The position numbers and the translations under genes were made by a program. A stretch of 64,000 bases of DNA. Source: Megalobrama amblycephala (lineage: Eukaryota; Chordata; Actinopteri; Cypriniformes; Xenocyprididae). The stretch spans positions 18,945,638 through 19,009,637 of the forward strand of contig NC_063057.1 in NCBI RefSeq assembly GCF_018812025.1, given 5' to 3'. Under the pieces are notes generated by a model, which saw only the letters and a program-made list of their open reading frames with translations, was not told the DNA's origin and searched no databases. Positions 1 through 11,853 of this stretch are shown here, in pieces (the stretch's first letter is position 1; every line of letters begins with the position of its first letter).

Positions 1-1002
1 ATGTCTAATGCCTTAATATTAACTGTCTGAAGATCAATCACCATAATGTCATTCAGTGGGCAAAGTTATTTATAAAAAAAATAAATGGACTGATTAATGC
101 ATTTGTGGAGATTGGTAATGACTATATCTTCGAGGGAATACGAAATAACATCTCGAAGATAAATTCATCCATTAACAAAGTTATAAAATGAAAAAAAAAA
201 AAAGCCTCTAAAAGCATTTCAAGCTCCTGCATCATGCGCAGCTATTACAGATAGGATTAATTCTCCGTGGCGCCTCGGGTTTTCTTCCGGCTTTCAGTGA
301 ACAGCCAACCTGGGCTTGGTTTATTAGTACAAGTCTCATCACAGTAAAGTCTTTTCACACATCTGAGTGACACATGTCATCATTTAGCAGAAAAAGGGGA
401 ACATCGTAGCACGCATTGTTACGCCAAGAGCTAAATCCATCAGATTCAGATTTGCATGGTGGCAGCTCAAGGCCCTGTGTGGATCTAGCCTGGGATTTAC
501 GTCACGTCTACTAGCGCAGGCTTACAAACAGGACATTTAAAGGGCTTGCTGGTGTACACACTCCAGGTTTGTGATTGGTACATTAAACTACATTACTATG
601 GAGACCAGTAAGTGCAGCGGAGGGGGCTGCAAATGCGTTGGCAATGGAGTGGAAGAGTACACTATTATGTATCTGTTCTCGTAATGTGTGGTCTTCCAAC
701 AAGAAATAAGCCAGAGTGATTGCGTAATTTTTGCACCTTTAAATGTAAAACCCACATGGGCTTGCCTGCCCACACGGATCTGTGAGTAAGCATGGGGGGC
801 AAAGATAGCACAGAGATAGAGAGTATTCAGCCTTTCAGCGTACCGAACTACAGTACGTCTGTTTGACTCGACTTTCCATTCAAACCACTGTAGCCTTCAG
901 CATTGCTGCTAATGGAGCAGGGGCCACCATGATCCTATTTTAAACCACCGCTTAGACCAACCATAGTATTTAGATCATGTACTGAAGACAAACTCTCCTC
1001 TA
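1..1002. other. No gene seen (lin7a intron 1, inferred)
   Basis: There are only short open frames, a short A-run near 190-204 and no splice-bounded coding block that I recognise. The stretch is assigned to lin7a intron 1 because the first lin7a exon lies at 16977-17016 on the minus strand and no second exon was found to its left. Confidence 0.4.
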
Positions 1003-1925
1003 CAGTGCGTGCAATATTATTAGGCAAGTTGATTTTCTGATCATATTTTTTTCCTAGGGACATTTTACCAATTCCAAACCACAGTAATCTTAATAACTAC
1101 TATTCATTTTGTATTTAATCATTTATAAGTGATATATAATTGTTCATGAAGGCTGGAAATGAAAAACACCTTATATTCAGGTGTGCAAAATTATTAGGTA
1201 TGTTTTCTTTTACAGATAAAATCTCATTGGGTTAGCAGGGTCAGACAAAAACAGGTGAAAAAGAAAAGACACGTTAACTACAGAAGAATTAAGTGTGAAA
1301 CCATCAGGAACTCTTTAGTCTCCAGCGCCACCACTTTCCAGAACTGCAACCTACCTGGAGTCTCCAGAAGTGCAAGGTGTCAGGATCTCAGAGCCTTAGG
1401 TTAGGTAACGAATCCTAAAAAATGACCCTCACTTAATAAGAAGCACAAGCTGAAGTGTTGATGTAAGTGAAGCTCATCTGGCAGTAAGTTTTTGGGAGTT
1501 CATTCATCTTTGCAAATGGACTTCAGGGTAGGAGATGGACTAAAAATGAACTGCCAGATTCTGATGATTGAACAGTGGTACAAGAGGATGTGGTGCTGGT
1601 CCTTCAAGAGTCACTTTCAATCTCTCTGTCTATAAAGCCTATAAAAATCAGTCTTTGTGTATTACAACACTACAGCTTGTGATTCTTATTAAGTGCGGGT
1701 CATTTTTCAGTCTGAGTCATTTTTCAGTCATTTTTCACTTTTCAGTCTGAGTTAAATGTTTTTTTTTTTTTTTTTGGCATGTTTTGCTTGTAAAAGAAAA
1801 CCTGCCTAATAATTCTGCACACCTGAATATATTTCCAGCCTCCATGAACAATTATATATCACTTATAAATGATTAAATACAAAATTAATTAAGATTAAGA
1901 TTAATCTGGTTTTGGAATGTCTACA
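1003..1925. mobile_element. Degraded foldback Tc1/mariner-like element, copy 1
   Basis: The left end (TA, then CAGTGCGTGCAATATTATTA) matches the end of the intact copy at 55767-57313. Near 1795-1885 the same terminal region returns in inverted orientation (CCTGCCTAATAATTCTGCAC, then the ATATATCACTTATAAATG block). Both arms also share an inner block around TCCAGCGCCACC / TGGTACAAGAGGATG. Compared with the intact copy, the left arm lacks roughly 120 bp between two AAAAT words, removing the start of the transposase reading frame. The right arm has lost sequence in a TCATTTTTCAGTC-repeat stretch, and the extreme right terminus has decayed. It cannot encode a protein. Confidence 0.75.
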
Positions 1926-2044
1926 GGCTTCAGCCCTTAAAGAGAATTAATAATGTGAAAAGTTTTGAGAGGGACTATTAACATATTTATGCATTTTTCA
2001 CAGCAGTTATGCTTAGAATCTCTGTACCAATGAACTATGGTATA

Positions 2045-3568
2045 GGGGAGAGTGGGGTGATTTGTGCCAGGGGGGAAGTAGTTCTACCCATTGTTTCTGG
2101 AAAACCATAGAATAAATTGGTCATGTGACCACATCATTTTGAAAAGCCATCCATTATACTCATCCTCGAAAGAAGAGAGACACATGGCATGAGAGGAAAG
2201 CACATTTTAGCTCAAAAAACTGTTTAGTTCCCTTCAAAGTAAAATTTCTATGATCAAGGTTTATTGATTGTAGTGTCTGAATAATTATAGACAAGTTTGA
2301 AAACATTTCATACATGTTTTCGTGCTTTAGCAGGCTACACAATGAGTCTATACAGTTAGCATGATGTTAGCTCTTAACTGCTGGATCATGCTAGCTTTTC
2401 AAACTTGTGGGTCTGGGGTGATTTGTGCCAAAGGGCCTGGGTTAAGTTGTGCCAGTGACCCCCACTTATGATTATTTTCAACATATTATTAACTTTAATT
2501 GTACATTGTACTCTTACATTTTAGCAGTTAAACTATGTGACATTCTTGATTTTAGACCAAAGCCCATCATGCCACGCACTTATAAAACACTTTCTAAAGA
2601 TCAAAAGCATGAAATGGTGCAATGTTGTGCAAAAGGCATGAAAACAACTTATATTGTGTGAAACTGAATGGAGATTATCAAATTATCATAAGATTTGTGA
2701 GTGATTTAGAGCACAGCAGAACTCAGATAAAGGCTTATTAATGAAAGTTCCTGTCAAAAAAATTAATTGCATTAAAAGGGCAGCTATAAAAAAAGCCAGT
2801 GTTGAGCTGAAAACAGGTATTTTCATCTTCAGAAAGATCTTCTTCCTCCCCATAACTGTGACTTGCTTAATAATGTGGAACAACATCTTTAAGTAGGGTT
2901 TCCATAAACGTGGCAAATTATTTTGTCTGAGATTGATACCAGTTATCTAAAAAGACATGGATAAACAAACAAACATTTTCTTAGAAAAACTAAAATCTGA
3001 ATGTTTATTGTACTGAAATCTTACTGATATGTCACTTGCATAATAATTTGGAACATGGTGTATACTTATATCTATCTATTGCATCTATTGCCAAGGCCTT
3101 TTTGCCTGAAATGATTCACAGATATCATATATTGTGTATTTAAGTTTTTTGTGTTTTCCCAAAAACCACAAAATATGACTTATTCCAACAGTTTAATAGG
3201 GTGACAATATCTAAATAAACCTTAAATGAGTAATTTTGTATTGAATTTGTCTTGCTTTCATATAGCATTACAGTTCAAAACATTAAAATGTTCTGTTTTT
3301 ACTTCAGAAATAACTGGCACAATTTACCCCAACGTATTCTCCCCAAAGGCACAACTTACCCCGCACCAGGGGTAGTTGTGCCACAAGACCACTTTTTTCC
3401 CAAAAGCTATATTTCTGAAACAATTTATTTCAGATCAAAAGTTATTGTTCTCAGGCATGCACCACATCCTGAAATATATGTACATTCTTAAGTTGAAGGC
3501 ATTACTGCCATGGCCTCACTTTAAAGTCACTTTGAGTAAAAACTGGCACAACTCACCCCACTTTCCCC
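2045..3568 (+). mobile_element. Non-autonomous pogo/Tc1-mariner-like DNA transposon
   Basis: TA dinucleotides flank both ends (2043-2044 and 3569-3570). The terminal inverted repeats are about 25 bp and begin GGGGAGAGTGGGGTGA on the left and, in reverse complement, GGGGAAAGTGGGGTGA on the right, with two mismatches over 25 positions. The inner part of the repeat, GGGGTGATTTGTGCCA, recurs near 2412 and 2440, with inverted counterparts near 3313, 3350 and 3372. This is the layout expected of subterminal transposase-binding sites. A short transposase-like start lies inside (2569-2661). TA flanks and the terminal organisation support Tc1/mariner; pogo is the best guess. Confidence 0.75.
2569..2661 (+). 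pseudogene. Transposase N-terminal fragment (psq-type helix-turn-helix, tentative)
   Basis: The frame starts MPRTYKTLSKDQKHEMVQ and stops after about 30 codons. Pogo/Tigger-type transposases typically open with a short basic MPR-like start followed by a Pipsqueak helix-turn-helix, and this resembles such a start. The position just inside the left terminus of the 2045-3568 element fits. No DDE catalytic region follows, so it is at most a decayed remnant. The similarity is weak and short. Confidence 0.4.
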
Positions 3569-3949
3569 TACTATCATGACAAGTCAGAGGTTTTAAGAAC
3601 ATAATTTGACATTTTGTTGAGCTTACCTTACACAAAATACAAACTCAGCAACAGTGTCAACTAAGTATTACATAATTTATGAGAGATCTTGAACTTCTCA
3701 AGAAGATGCTGTTTGCTGCAAACAGGTTTTTTTTCTGTTTTATTGTTTACTAATTTACAGTATGTTCAATTTGTAGAGTCACAAACTTCACTTGTTTCTC
3801 CTAGACAGCTATGAGATGGACAACAAATGGAGACTTTTTCAGATTATGATGTGTGAATAACACATCTGCAAAGTTAGATACCAAAGTATGCAATCAAAAG
3901 TCAGAGATTTCATCATTTTTCCTACAAATTAAATATACTCTTACCCCTG

Positions 3950-4150
3950 CTGGGGAAAAAAACAAAACAAAAAAACAGCCTAAACTGGTTTGCTGGTTTA
4001 CTTGATCTCCCAACCAGGTAAAGCTGGTCTGAACCCAGCTAAACTAGTCACACACCAGCCTTAACTGGGTTGTGAGACTTTTTTAAAACTAGTTAAACCA
4101 GCTAAAACCAGAAAACTTCTTAGATTGGTTTAAGCTGGAGCCCTTTCAGT
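3950..4150. repeat. Short interspersed repeat rich in CCAGCT/AACTGG words
   Basis: Multiple inverted words appear (AAACTGGTTTGCTGG, ACCAGGTAAAGCTGG, TTAAACCAGCTAAAACCAG, TTTAAGCTGG), so the stretch can fold on itself. It resembles small fold-back repeats common in cyprinid introns. The exact ends were not resolved. Confidence 0.5.
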
Positions 4151-5257
4151 TGGACTGTATGTCAGCAATCATTTGTTTATTGCTTTTTAAAATATTCTTA
4201 GCAATTTTAGAAGAAACATTTTAGACAAAGTTGATACTTAAATGAAATTCAACTGACAACTCTATTAAGTCTCATAAGTTTTGAAATTTTCCTTTGGGGA
4301 CCTTCTTACACTTACCACTATTCAAACATAGTTACACATTCATTATGAGGATTTGAATTTCAATGATGCTGAGTGTAGATCAGGTTTTGCATTGGAATTT
4401 ATATTCAGTATTCACAGTGCAGTCTTCTAAAATTCATTTGCATGATTATTAATTACTTTATAGCTAGATGAACCCATTAGCTTAAGAGGAACAAGTGAAT
4501 ATAAATTAAGCTTGGTATATGCATATAGCAAAAATCAGACAAAAACATGCAGAGTAAAAGATAGAGAGTTGTTTTTAACCAAAAATCAACCTTTTTAACA
4601 GAGACTGGTGTTATAGTCATTTCAAAGGTAGAAGGAACTTTTTGTAAAAGTAAAAAATATACTATAAAACACAGTCAAATACCTGCAGTGGACAAAGAAA
4701 CCTCAACACTATCAAGTGTGGTGGGACGCTGTTGTGACCAGATCTCTACAGAGACACAGTGCTGTCTTTCAAGTGAGAGTAAAACTCATATCTCTCAGCA
4801 CTGTGAAGGTTTCCTTTTGTAGACAGGATTTAATAACAAAGACATCAATCTCTGTGGCAAAGATTGTGGCAAGCGTGCACATTGCAAGCCCACAATTCAA
4901 TATCGAGGACCAAGTCTGTAGCAAATGATTTTTCTGTTGAAGACACTGTTGAAGGTGTGACTGGGCGTTGTGTGTACTGTATTTGAATGACAATTTCCCT
5001 GCTGACATGTAATCTGCTCTGTCTATATAGTGTGCAATATAATTTGCATATACAACCTAACTGCAAAGAGTTGAGGGTCTGTTGTTCCATTCAACTTGAA
5101 GAGTTGGAAATTCTCTAATGGTGCCTTCCATTTGTTCTTGGAAGTGGAAAAGTCCTAGTCCCAACTCTCCAGTAGGAACTTTTAAATGGAATGCCCCTCA
5201 AGTCGGAGTTGCGACAATATGGCTGCTCAGCACATCAACGGTATTGAAACAGTAATA
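4151..5257. other. No gene or clear element seen
   Basis: AT-rich sequence with short unrelated open frames only. No recognisable domain or conserved splice structure was found. Confidence 0.4.
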
Positions 5258-6045
5258 TATTAGTTGTGTCCCAAATGACGCATTATACACTATGCACTTA
5301 TGCACTATGTATTCATCCATGTAGTGTGTGAATTTTATACGGATATTTTGTCATTCAACATTGGAGTCTGATCCCCCTCTTCCCCTTGCGCAACGTAATA
5401 AAAGCTGTGACGGTTGAGTGCATGAAGTGTCCAACAGTCCACACTTTGTTTTTACTGTTAATTTAGTGCATCATCCAGGTATATATTTAAAGTGCACTTT
5501 TTCTTTTTGGAATTTTCAGTGTGAACTCACTAATCAGACTATATTTATACCAAAGACTACAGAATAACACAAGACGCGTCACACGTATTGTTTTGAATGG
5601 GAAAAAAGTGCAACACACAATATGGCAGAATAAGTCCCACCTTCTAAATAAGAGCCAATCGGCAATTGGTAAAGTCATCGTGTCACTGCAGCTGGCGTTA
5701 GAAGCTCCGGTTCCTATAGAAACAGTCAGACGCGCGCCTCCGAAATGAGACACAAGAGACGTGCATTTAGGGTTGCGCATGCAAAATATAGTTTTTTGTC
5801 ATGATTTGAGCATTTAGAAAGAATTTTTTTGAGACAGTTGTTAGATTTCATTGGTGAAATCGAAAGCTTGGCAAACAGCTTTGGAGAATTTGATGTTTCC
5901 CCATTCAAAGAGATAGGAGCTGCACTTGAATGCCCGAGAGGTGTTTCAAAGATGGCCGCCAAGTGAAATGACTTGTCTTAAAGGGACTTTGTTTATACTT
6001 AAAAACATCATAGAATAGTGCATAAGTCTGAGAATTGGGATGCAC
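5258..6045. mobile_element. Possible old terminal-inverted-repeat element
   Basis: The left end (TTGTGTCCCAAATGACGCAT, then ACACTATGCAC) resembles the reverse complement of the right end (TTGGTGCATCCCAATTCTCA, then ACTTATGCACTATTC). The resemblance is imperfect and no clean target-site duplication could be read. Open frames of about 97 and 78 codons inside show no recognisable domain. Confidence 0.4.
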
Positions 6046-7346
6046 CAATTGTTTATTAGCACTTCTGTTTGTCTATGTCTCAACAAACCCAGTGGTGCAC
6101 ACAGTACTATCCATCCTCTGCATTATCTGTGCAAATTACTGATTATTTATGTGTTTGTATTCCAAAAGATCAAGCACAACAAATGTTTGCCCTCTTAGTT
6201 TATCTTAGTTTTCTGGCCCGTTTAATGAAACACAGTCAACTTGGGTGTGTGATGTCATTCCCAGCTACAACATCCCTACTCTGAGGTAAATGAAACCCAC
6301 CATAACTACAGTTTCCAATCTGATCCACCAAGTTATGGGTGTATGGCATCACAAGAGATTTACACAGTTGCACAGTCAAAGTTCCCACTTTACTGGACAT
6401 GAATATAAAAACCTGTTTAGCAAATTTTCAGAGGAACATGTGTAAAACATCTCTGTTGATCATCACACCTGCAAATGTTAGCATTGCATAGCATTGTTTA
6501 TAGGTGCAGTGTGCCAAGAGACATCCTTGTTGACAATTGAACACCTGCAAAGCTAATAGGAGCCATTTTTTCTTCTGTACATGTCATTTTTTGACTTGTA
6601 CATGGAAGAAAAGTTTGGAATAACACAAGTTAACTTAGGATTATGTAATAAAAGGATATTGTTTTTGTTTAAGGTCAATATAAAATGCCATTTGTTACCC
6701 ATTTTACTTCTGTAATGTGGTACATTTCATAGTGAATCAGGATATTCAAAAAAATAACTTGGGACCAGAATTGATTTTAAACATAAGAAATGGATTGGAA
6801 CATCCGCACCATGTTCCAATGTGGTCTTATAGGTATACTTCACTCAAAAGTGAACATTTTCTCATCATTTACTCACCATCCTGTGTCCCAGATGTATATG
6901 AAATTTTCTTCAGATGAACACAAACAGAGATTTTTAGAAGAATAATCCATCTCTGAGTCTACATAATTCAAGTGGATTGTATCCCAAAACTTGACGCTTT
7001 AACCAACACACAAAGTAATCATGGCGGTAATCCATATGATCCAAGTTGATGAATCAGTGTTTTCTGAAATAAAACCATAGGTGTGTATATAACCTATTAA
7101 TATTTAAAACTTATTAACTTAAGCCGAGCTCACACCAGAGGAGTTTTTAAATCCTAACTGAATATGAAATCTGGTTGCAGCACACACATAAGGAGAATCT
7201 TCACAGATTTTATTCTCACAAATATCAAACCTGCACACACTACAAGATTTGAAATTTGTAGCGCAGCACACACTACAGGATATTATTAAGATTATCATAC
7301 CCAGAAGAGCACCTCATGTGATTTCATTGGGAAGCGGATGTAAATA

Positions 7347-8449
7347 CACTGCCCTCCAAAAGTTTGGAAACGCCCCTGGCAAAGTGTGGTTTTGGACGAT
7401 ATCAGCATAAATCCTTATAATTTTTTGGTGCAAATACATTACAGTAACTTGACATTATCATTGAAGACCAGCAATAATAATTTTCATTTTGATTACATAA
7501 TAATGGCAATCAGGGCTTGACATTAACACCCGCCAACCCGCCAAATGCGGGTAGATTTCAGCTGTGGCGGGTAAGACAGCCACTCCCACTAGCCACTTTG
7601 GCGGGTTGAATATAATTTCAGCCTACAGCCAAATGAAAGGTAGCCAAGCTCGTCGTATCACAAAATTACAATTCAGTCTCAGTTCTTTATCGTTTAACTT
7701 GTGGTTAGTGAAGGCGGGATAGGCGGAATCGCGCTGAATGACACACACAACAGAAGCGCTCGCGTGCGCGCTCAGTTCTCCTTGCGCCTGAATACACGCA
7801 CACACAGATGTCAAAATGCATCGTGTGGAGTATCTCGCGTAAATACAGTCAGCTATGGCTTAAGTGGACGTAAACAGGTGGGTAAAAACTGGATATGTGT
7901 ATGACGTCCATGCATTCAGCAGCCCCCAAATAAATAGCTGTATGTCATTAATGTTAATCAAACATCAAAAAATGTTAAATAAATGTATACATGCTAAATA
8001 AACATATCTATCTGAAAAAAAGATTATTTTTTTTTAATTAATATTTGTAATTTTGCTTATTTGTTCTTTTTATATAGCCTAACAAAAATAACTGTTCATG
8101 CCAGCTGATAAATGCAATGCATGTCAAGCCCTGATGGCAATATAGACATGTCAAAGTCAGACATGCCCCTTTGCCAGCTTAATGGCTTTAACAATTGATT
8201 GCCGATTAAATTTAGAATACAATGAACCAATTAGAACCCAGTTTAGGTCAGATTGCTGCTAATGGTGGATATTTTGATGAATCGAAAATTTAAGTTTTTT
8301 CTATGTATAAACTGTTATATAATAAAATGTTTTCATAGTTTGTGTTGTCCCTTATCACTGCAAAATTATCACAAATTAAAAAGGATTCATGCCAATATTG
8401 TCCAAAACCCCACTTTTCTAGGGCGTTTGCAAACTTTTGGAGGGCAGTG
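7347..8449. mobile_element. Third-level Tc1-like element with TA duplication
   Basis: TA flanks both sides (7345-7346, 8450-8451). The terminal repeats are nearly identical: CACTGCCCTCCAAAAGTTTG on both ends in inverted orientation, continuing as GAAACGCCC on the left against CAAACGCCC on the right. No transposase frame remains. It hosts the hAT element 7511-8133. Confidence 0.85.
7511..8133. mobile_element. Fourth-level hAT element with 8-bp target duplication
   Basis: An exact 8-bp duplication, ATGGCAAT, flanks the element (7503-7510 and 8134-8141). The termini are CAGGGCTTGACATT and, in reverse complement, CAGGGCTTGACATG. The 623-bp body contains a GC-rich left part with CGGGT/ACCCG words and no transposase. 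The 8-bp duplication and CAGGG-type end identify the hAT superfamily. It is the innermost, and so the youngest, layer of this nest. Confidence 0.9.
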
Positions 8450-8651
8450 TATATTTTTTCTCCGATTCTCAGGAGGGGAAAATCAGCATAAATCGGCCTA
8501 AACCTACTGTAGTGTGAGCCAGGCATTATTAAAACTTAATAAACTTATAAAAACTTAATATAAACCATAGCTTCCAGCCATCGCTTACGTCACACTTCAC
8601 AACGTACTGACATGCCGCTTCACGATGCTCTCATGAACATGCCTATGACTA

Positions 8652-9820
8652 CAGAGGAGGATTAGGGCCAAGCAATGATAAAAAAATAAAACCATCTCGA
8701 GATTAAAGTTGTTAAATTTCAATATGTTGAGAATAAAGTCATTAAATTACGAGAAAAAAGTCATTAGATTATGAGAACAAATTCGTTAAATTATGAGAAA
8801 AAAAGTCGTTAAATTTCGAGAAAAAAAGTCGAGATAAAATGTTGAGAATAATGTCATTAAATTACAAGAAAAAAGTCATTAGATTATGAGAACAAATTTG
8901 TTAAATTATGAGAAAAAAAGTCGTTGAATTTCGAGAAAAAAAGTCGAAATAAAATGTTGAGAATAAAGTCATTAAATTATGAGAAAAAAGTTGTTCGATT
9001 ATGAGAACAAATTCGTTAAATTATGAGAAAAAAAGTCGTTAAATTTCAAGAAAAAAAGTCGAGATAAAATGTTGAGAATAAAGTCATTAAATTACGAGAA
9101 AAAAAAGTCGTTAGATTATGAGAACAAATTCGTTAAATTATGAGAAAAAAATCGTTAAATTTCGAGAAAAAAAGTCGAGATAAAATGTTGAGAATAAAGT
9201 CATTAAATTACAAGAAAAAAGTCGTTAAATTATGAGAACAAATTTGTTAAATTATGAGAAAAAAAGTCGTTACATTTAGAGAAAAAAAATCGAGATAAAA
9301 TGTTGAGAATAAAGTCATTAAATTACGAGAAAAAAGTCGTTAGATTATGAGAACAAATTCGTTAAATTATGAGAAAAAATCGTTAAATTTCGAGAAAAAA
9401 AGTTGAGATAAAATGTTGAGAATAAAGTCATTAAATTACGAGAAAAAAGTTGTTAAATTATGAGAACAAATTTGTTAAATTATGAGAAAAAAAGTCGTTA
9501 CATTTAGAGAAAAAAAATCGAGATAAAATGTTGAGAATAAAGTCATTAAATTACGAGAAAAAAAGTCGTTAGATTATGAGAACAAATTCGTTAAATTATG
9601 AGAAAAAAAGTCGTTAAATTTCGAGAAAAAAAGTCGAAATAAAATGTTGAGAATAAAGTCATTAAATTATGAGAAAAAAGTTGTTCGATTATGAGAACAA
9701 ATTCGTAATTTAACGAGTTTATTCTCAACATTTTATTTCGAGTTTTTTCTCGAAATTTAACAACTTTAATCTCGAGATGGTTTTATTTTTTTATTATTGC
9801 TTGGCCCTAATCCTCTTCTG
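8652..9820. mobile_element. TA-flanked inverted-repeat element filled with a minisatellite
   Basis: TA is present at 8650-8651 and 9821-9822. The terminal inverted repeats exceed 65 bp with few mismatches: they begin CAGAGGAGGATTAGGGCCAA and CAGAAGAGGATTAGGGCCAA and continue through ACCATCTCGAGATTAAAG. The interior is almost entirely an A-rich tandem array (separate entry). It sits beside, not inside, the 7123-8524 insertion, within the same host element. No coding capacity. Confidence 0.8.
8720..9700 (+). repeat. Tandem array, unit about 115 bp, roughly nine copies
   Basis: The word GTTGAGAATAAAGTCATTAA (with minor changes) recurs about every 115 bp, near 8726, 8841, 8955, 9070, 9187, 9300, 9415, 9527 and 9646. 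Each unit also holds sub-repeats of the type GTCGTTAAATT-GAGAAAAAA. The array is confined between the inverted repeats of the 8652-9820 element. Confidence 0.9.
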
Positions 9821-10077
9821 TATATGACAGTTGGCCAGAAGCGGAAGTTTTAAATATTAATATTTTCTATACACTCCTATAGTTTCATTTCAGAAGACAT
9901 TGATTCATCAACTGGGGTTGTATAGATTACTGTCATGATCACTTTATGTGGTTTCTCGAGGATCGACTTTTGGGCACCCATTTACTTGCATTATGGACTC
10001 ACAGAAATTGATTGTTTTTGAGAGATGGTGAATAAATGATAAGATAATTTTCATATTTGGGTGGAGTATACCTTTAA

Positions 10078-11631
10078 GTCTGTTAACACTAACACAAATG
10101 TTCGGCACAAAAATTCGGTGCGATTTTCGCCTGCGATTTGTCTGGAGGGCTGCAGTGCACAACCTTCAGTTTTGTTTGTGTCAATCTGAACACACATTAA
10201 CAGGTGTTCATTCAAATTAAAAAGTTTATCGCATCAGTTTTCCGCATGGAACATTCATCTTATTGTGAACTGACAACATGGTCAGCCAAGACACTTCTAG
10301 GCTGTTTCACACATTACAGAACTATTTTCCTGAGGAGTGCATTGTCTTCATCATTTTATACACCAGAATGAATTTCCTGAGAGAGTGCTTGCCATCTGCC
10401 GCTTTCCAGATTCAGACAGCCATCCTTTATGGGTTAGGCAAGTCTGAAGAAAACTCTGGTCTCTGGACAGCAGGCCTGCCAAAACAGCAGGAGTTAGTGC
10501 AGACACAAAGCAGTACCCACCTCTGCTGTCCGACTCATATCCCAGGACCTCACTTTATCAAACCCTGTGAATTATCAGTAATTGGCCCAACTGTGACATT
10601 CCCGACTGCAAAGGGCACATAAATCACCTCGCAGTATAATAGCTGAGACGGAGAACTATGGAAGTAATGCACAAATGACCTCACAGAGCGTCTGTGCCTG
10701 ATGTCTGACTGATACTGCTGTCTGTCTTTTGAGACCCTTTCTTTTTCATGCACGCAATTACTGGTGACACAGACGGTCCTGTTCGGATAAAAATAGTCTT
10801 GGATATGATCCCTTGATCTCGATCTCAGTCTGGTCTGGGCTTTTATCCTCGAATGGATGGACAAAAGTGGACAGAAAATGTTCAGAAGCAATTTTGCCTA
10901 AAGGAAAGATTATATCAGTGCTATTTTATGCCATACAACTCGATGGTACATTGCACAAGTTGTGTAACCATACTATGGTTGGAAATTACATTTAAAGCTT
11001 TTGAACTAGTGAATACTTCAATGGCTGTCTTGATATTGTCAATATTCTCTAAAATTCTTCCAAAAGAAATCTGATCAAATTCTAGCATGTCAAAGCGGAA
11101 CACCTCATGTTTCATTTAGCAAAGTACCTGGAAGAATTTTGTCTTTCTGAATAAAAAAAGAGTACTTCAGACCAAAATCAATATGACAAGATCTTATTGC
11201 AAGATCTTAAAAGAAAAAAGAAATCCATCAAGTGTAATGCATTAGTAGAATGAAGCAGGGTGGGAACGTGACTTAAAGACAGCTCGGAACCACTGTTAGC
11301 CTAATACTCACTATCACCTGCTGTAGTCTAGTTCAGAAATATTGCTTTTACATTGCAGAGGAAAAGCAATTAAATGGAAGAATAGTTTGAGAGGAATATG
11401 TCACGCAATGCTAATTATAGAGAACCATAATTGAATCCCACATAATTAAATTGACATTTTCAATAAACTAAGAACTGGAGGCACATTTGATTGCATTTAT
11501 ATTTGTGATTTTACTGATTTGATTAACTTGACTTGTACTCTACACCAGTATTAGCATAACATGAGGGATTTGTGCAGGAAGTCTCCCTGTGGCTTCTAGC
11601 GAATGCAAAGTTTTGAGAGCGACATCTGTAT
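10078..11631. other. No gene or element recognised
   Basis: This is fairly unique-looking sequence. A 114-codon frame at 10278-10622 and an overlapping opposite frame of 113 codons have no recognisable domain and no exon-like context, so they are not called. Presumed lin7a intron 1. Confidence 0.4.
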
Positions 11632-11853
11632 TTAAAGGGTTAGTTCACCCAAAAATGAAAATTCTGTCATTTATTATTCACCCTCGGGTTGTTCCACACC
11701 CGTAAGGCATTTGTTCATCTTCAGAACACAAATTAAGATCTTTTTGATGAAGGTTTCTGTCCCTCCATACAGATCCAACGCAATTTCCACTCCAAGGTCT
11801 GGAAAGGTAGGAATTACATCATTAAAGTACTCCATGTGACTCCAGTGGCTTAA

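Larger units (their letters stand above)
7123..8524. mobile_element. Second-level inserted element
   Basis: The ends GCCGAGCTCACACCAGAG and, reverse-complemented, GCCTGGCTCACACTACAG form inverted repeats. It interrupts the 6831-10073 element and is itself interrupted by 7347-8449. Near 7290 and 8480 there are further inverted words. A target duplication was not readable, so the superfamily is open. Confidence 0.6.
6831..10073. mobile_element. Outer TTAA-type element hosting four other elements
   Basis: The left terminus AGGTATACTTCACTCAAAAG and the reverse complement of the right terminus, AGGTATACTCCACCCAAATA, are inverted repeats that continue for about 50 bp (TCATTTACTCACCATC against TCATTTATTCACCATC). 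The right flank is TTAA (10074-10077); the left is TTAT, read as a decayed TTAA. Subtracting the insertions at 7123-8524 and 8652-9820, the original element was about 0.67 kb. It carries no coding sequence. Confidence 0.8.

Noticed and set aside
2045..3568. Possible bidirectional regulatory element because of repeated GGGGTGA-TTGTGCCA words
   Set aside because: TA flanks and terminal inverted repeats show that these words belong to a transposon.
7623..7904. Overlapping 63- and 67-codon frames in a CpG-rich stretch
   Set aside because: Inside the hAT element 7511-8133, with no transposase similarity.
8720..9700. Regularly spaced repeats resembling a CRISPR array
   Set aside because: Units are contiguous and similar along their whole length with no unique spacers. 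They lie between transposon inverted repeats in a vertebrate genome.
10278..10622. 114-codon open frame on the plus strand
   Set aside because: There is no recognisable domain, no splice context and a same-size opposite-strand frame. It is within the chance range for 64 kb.
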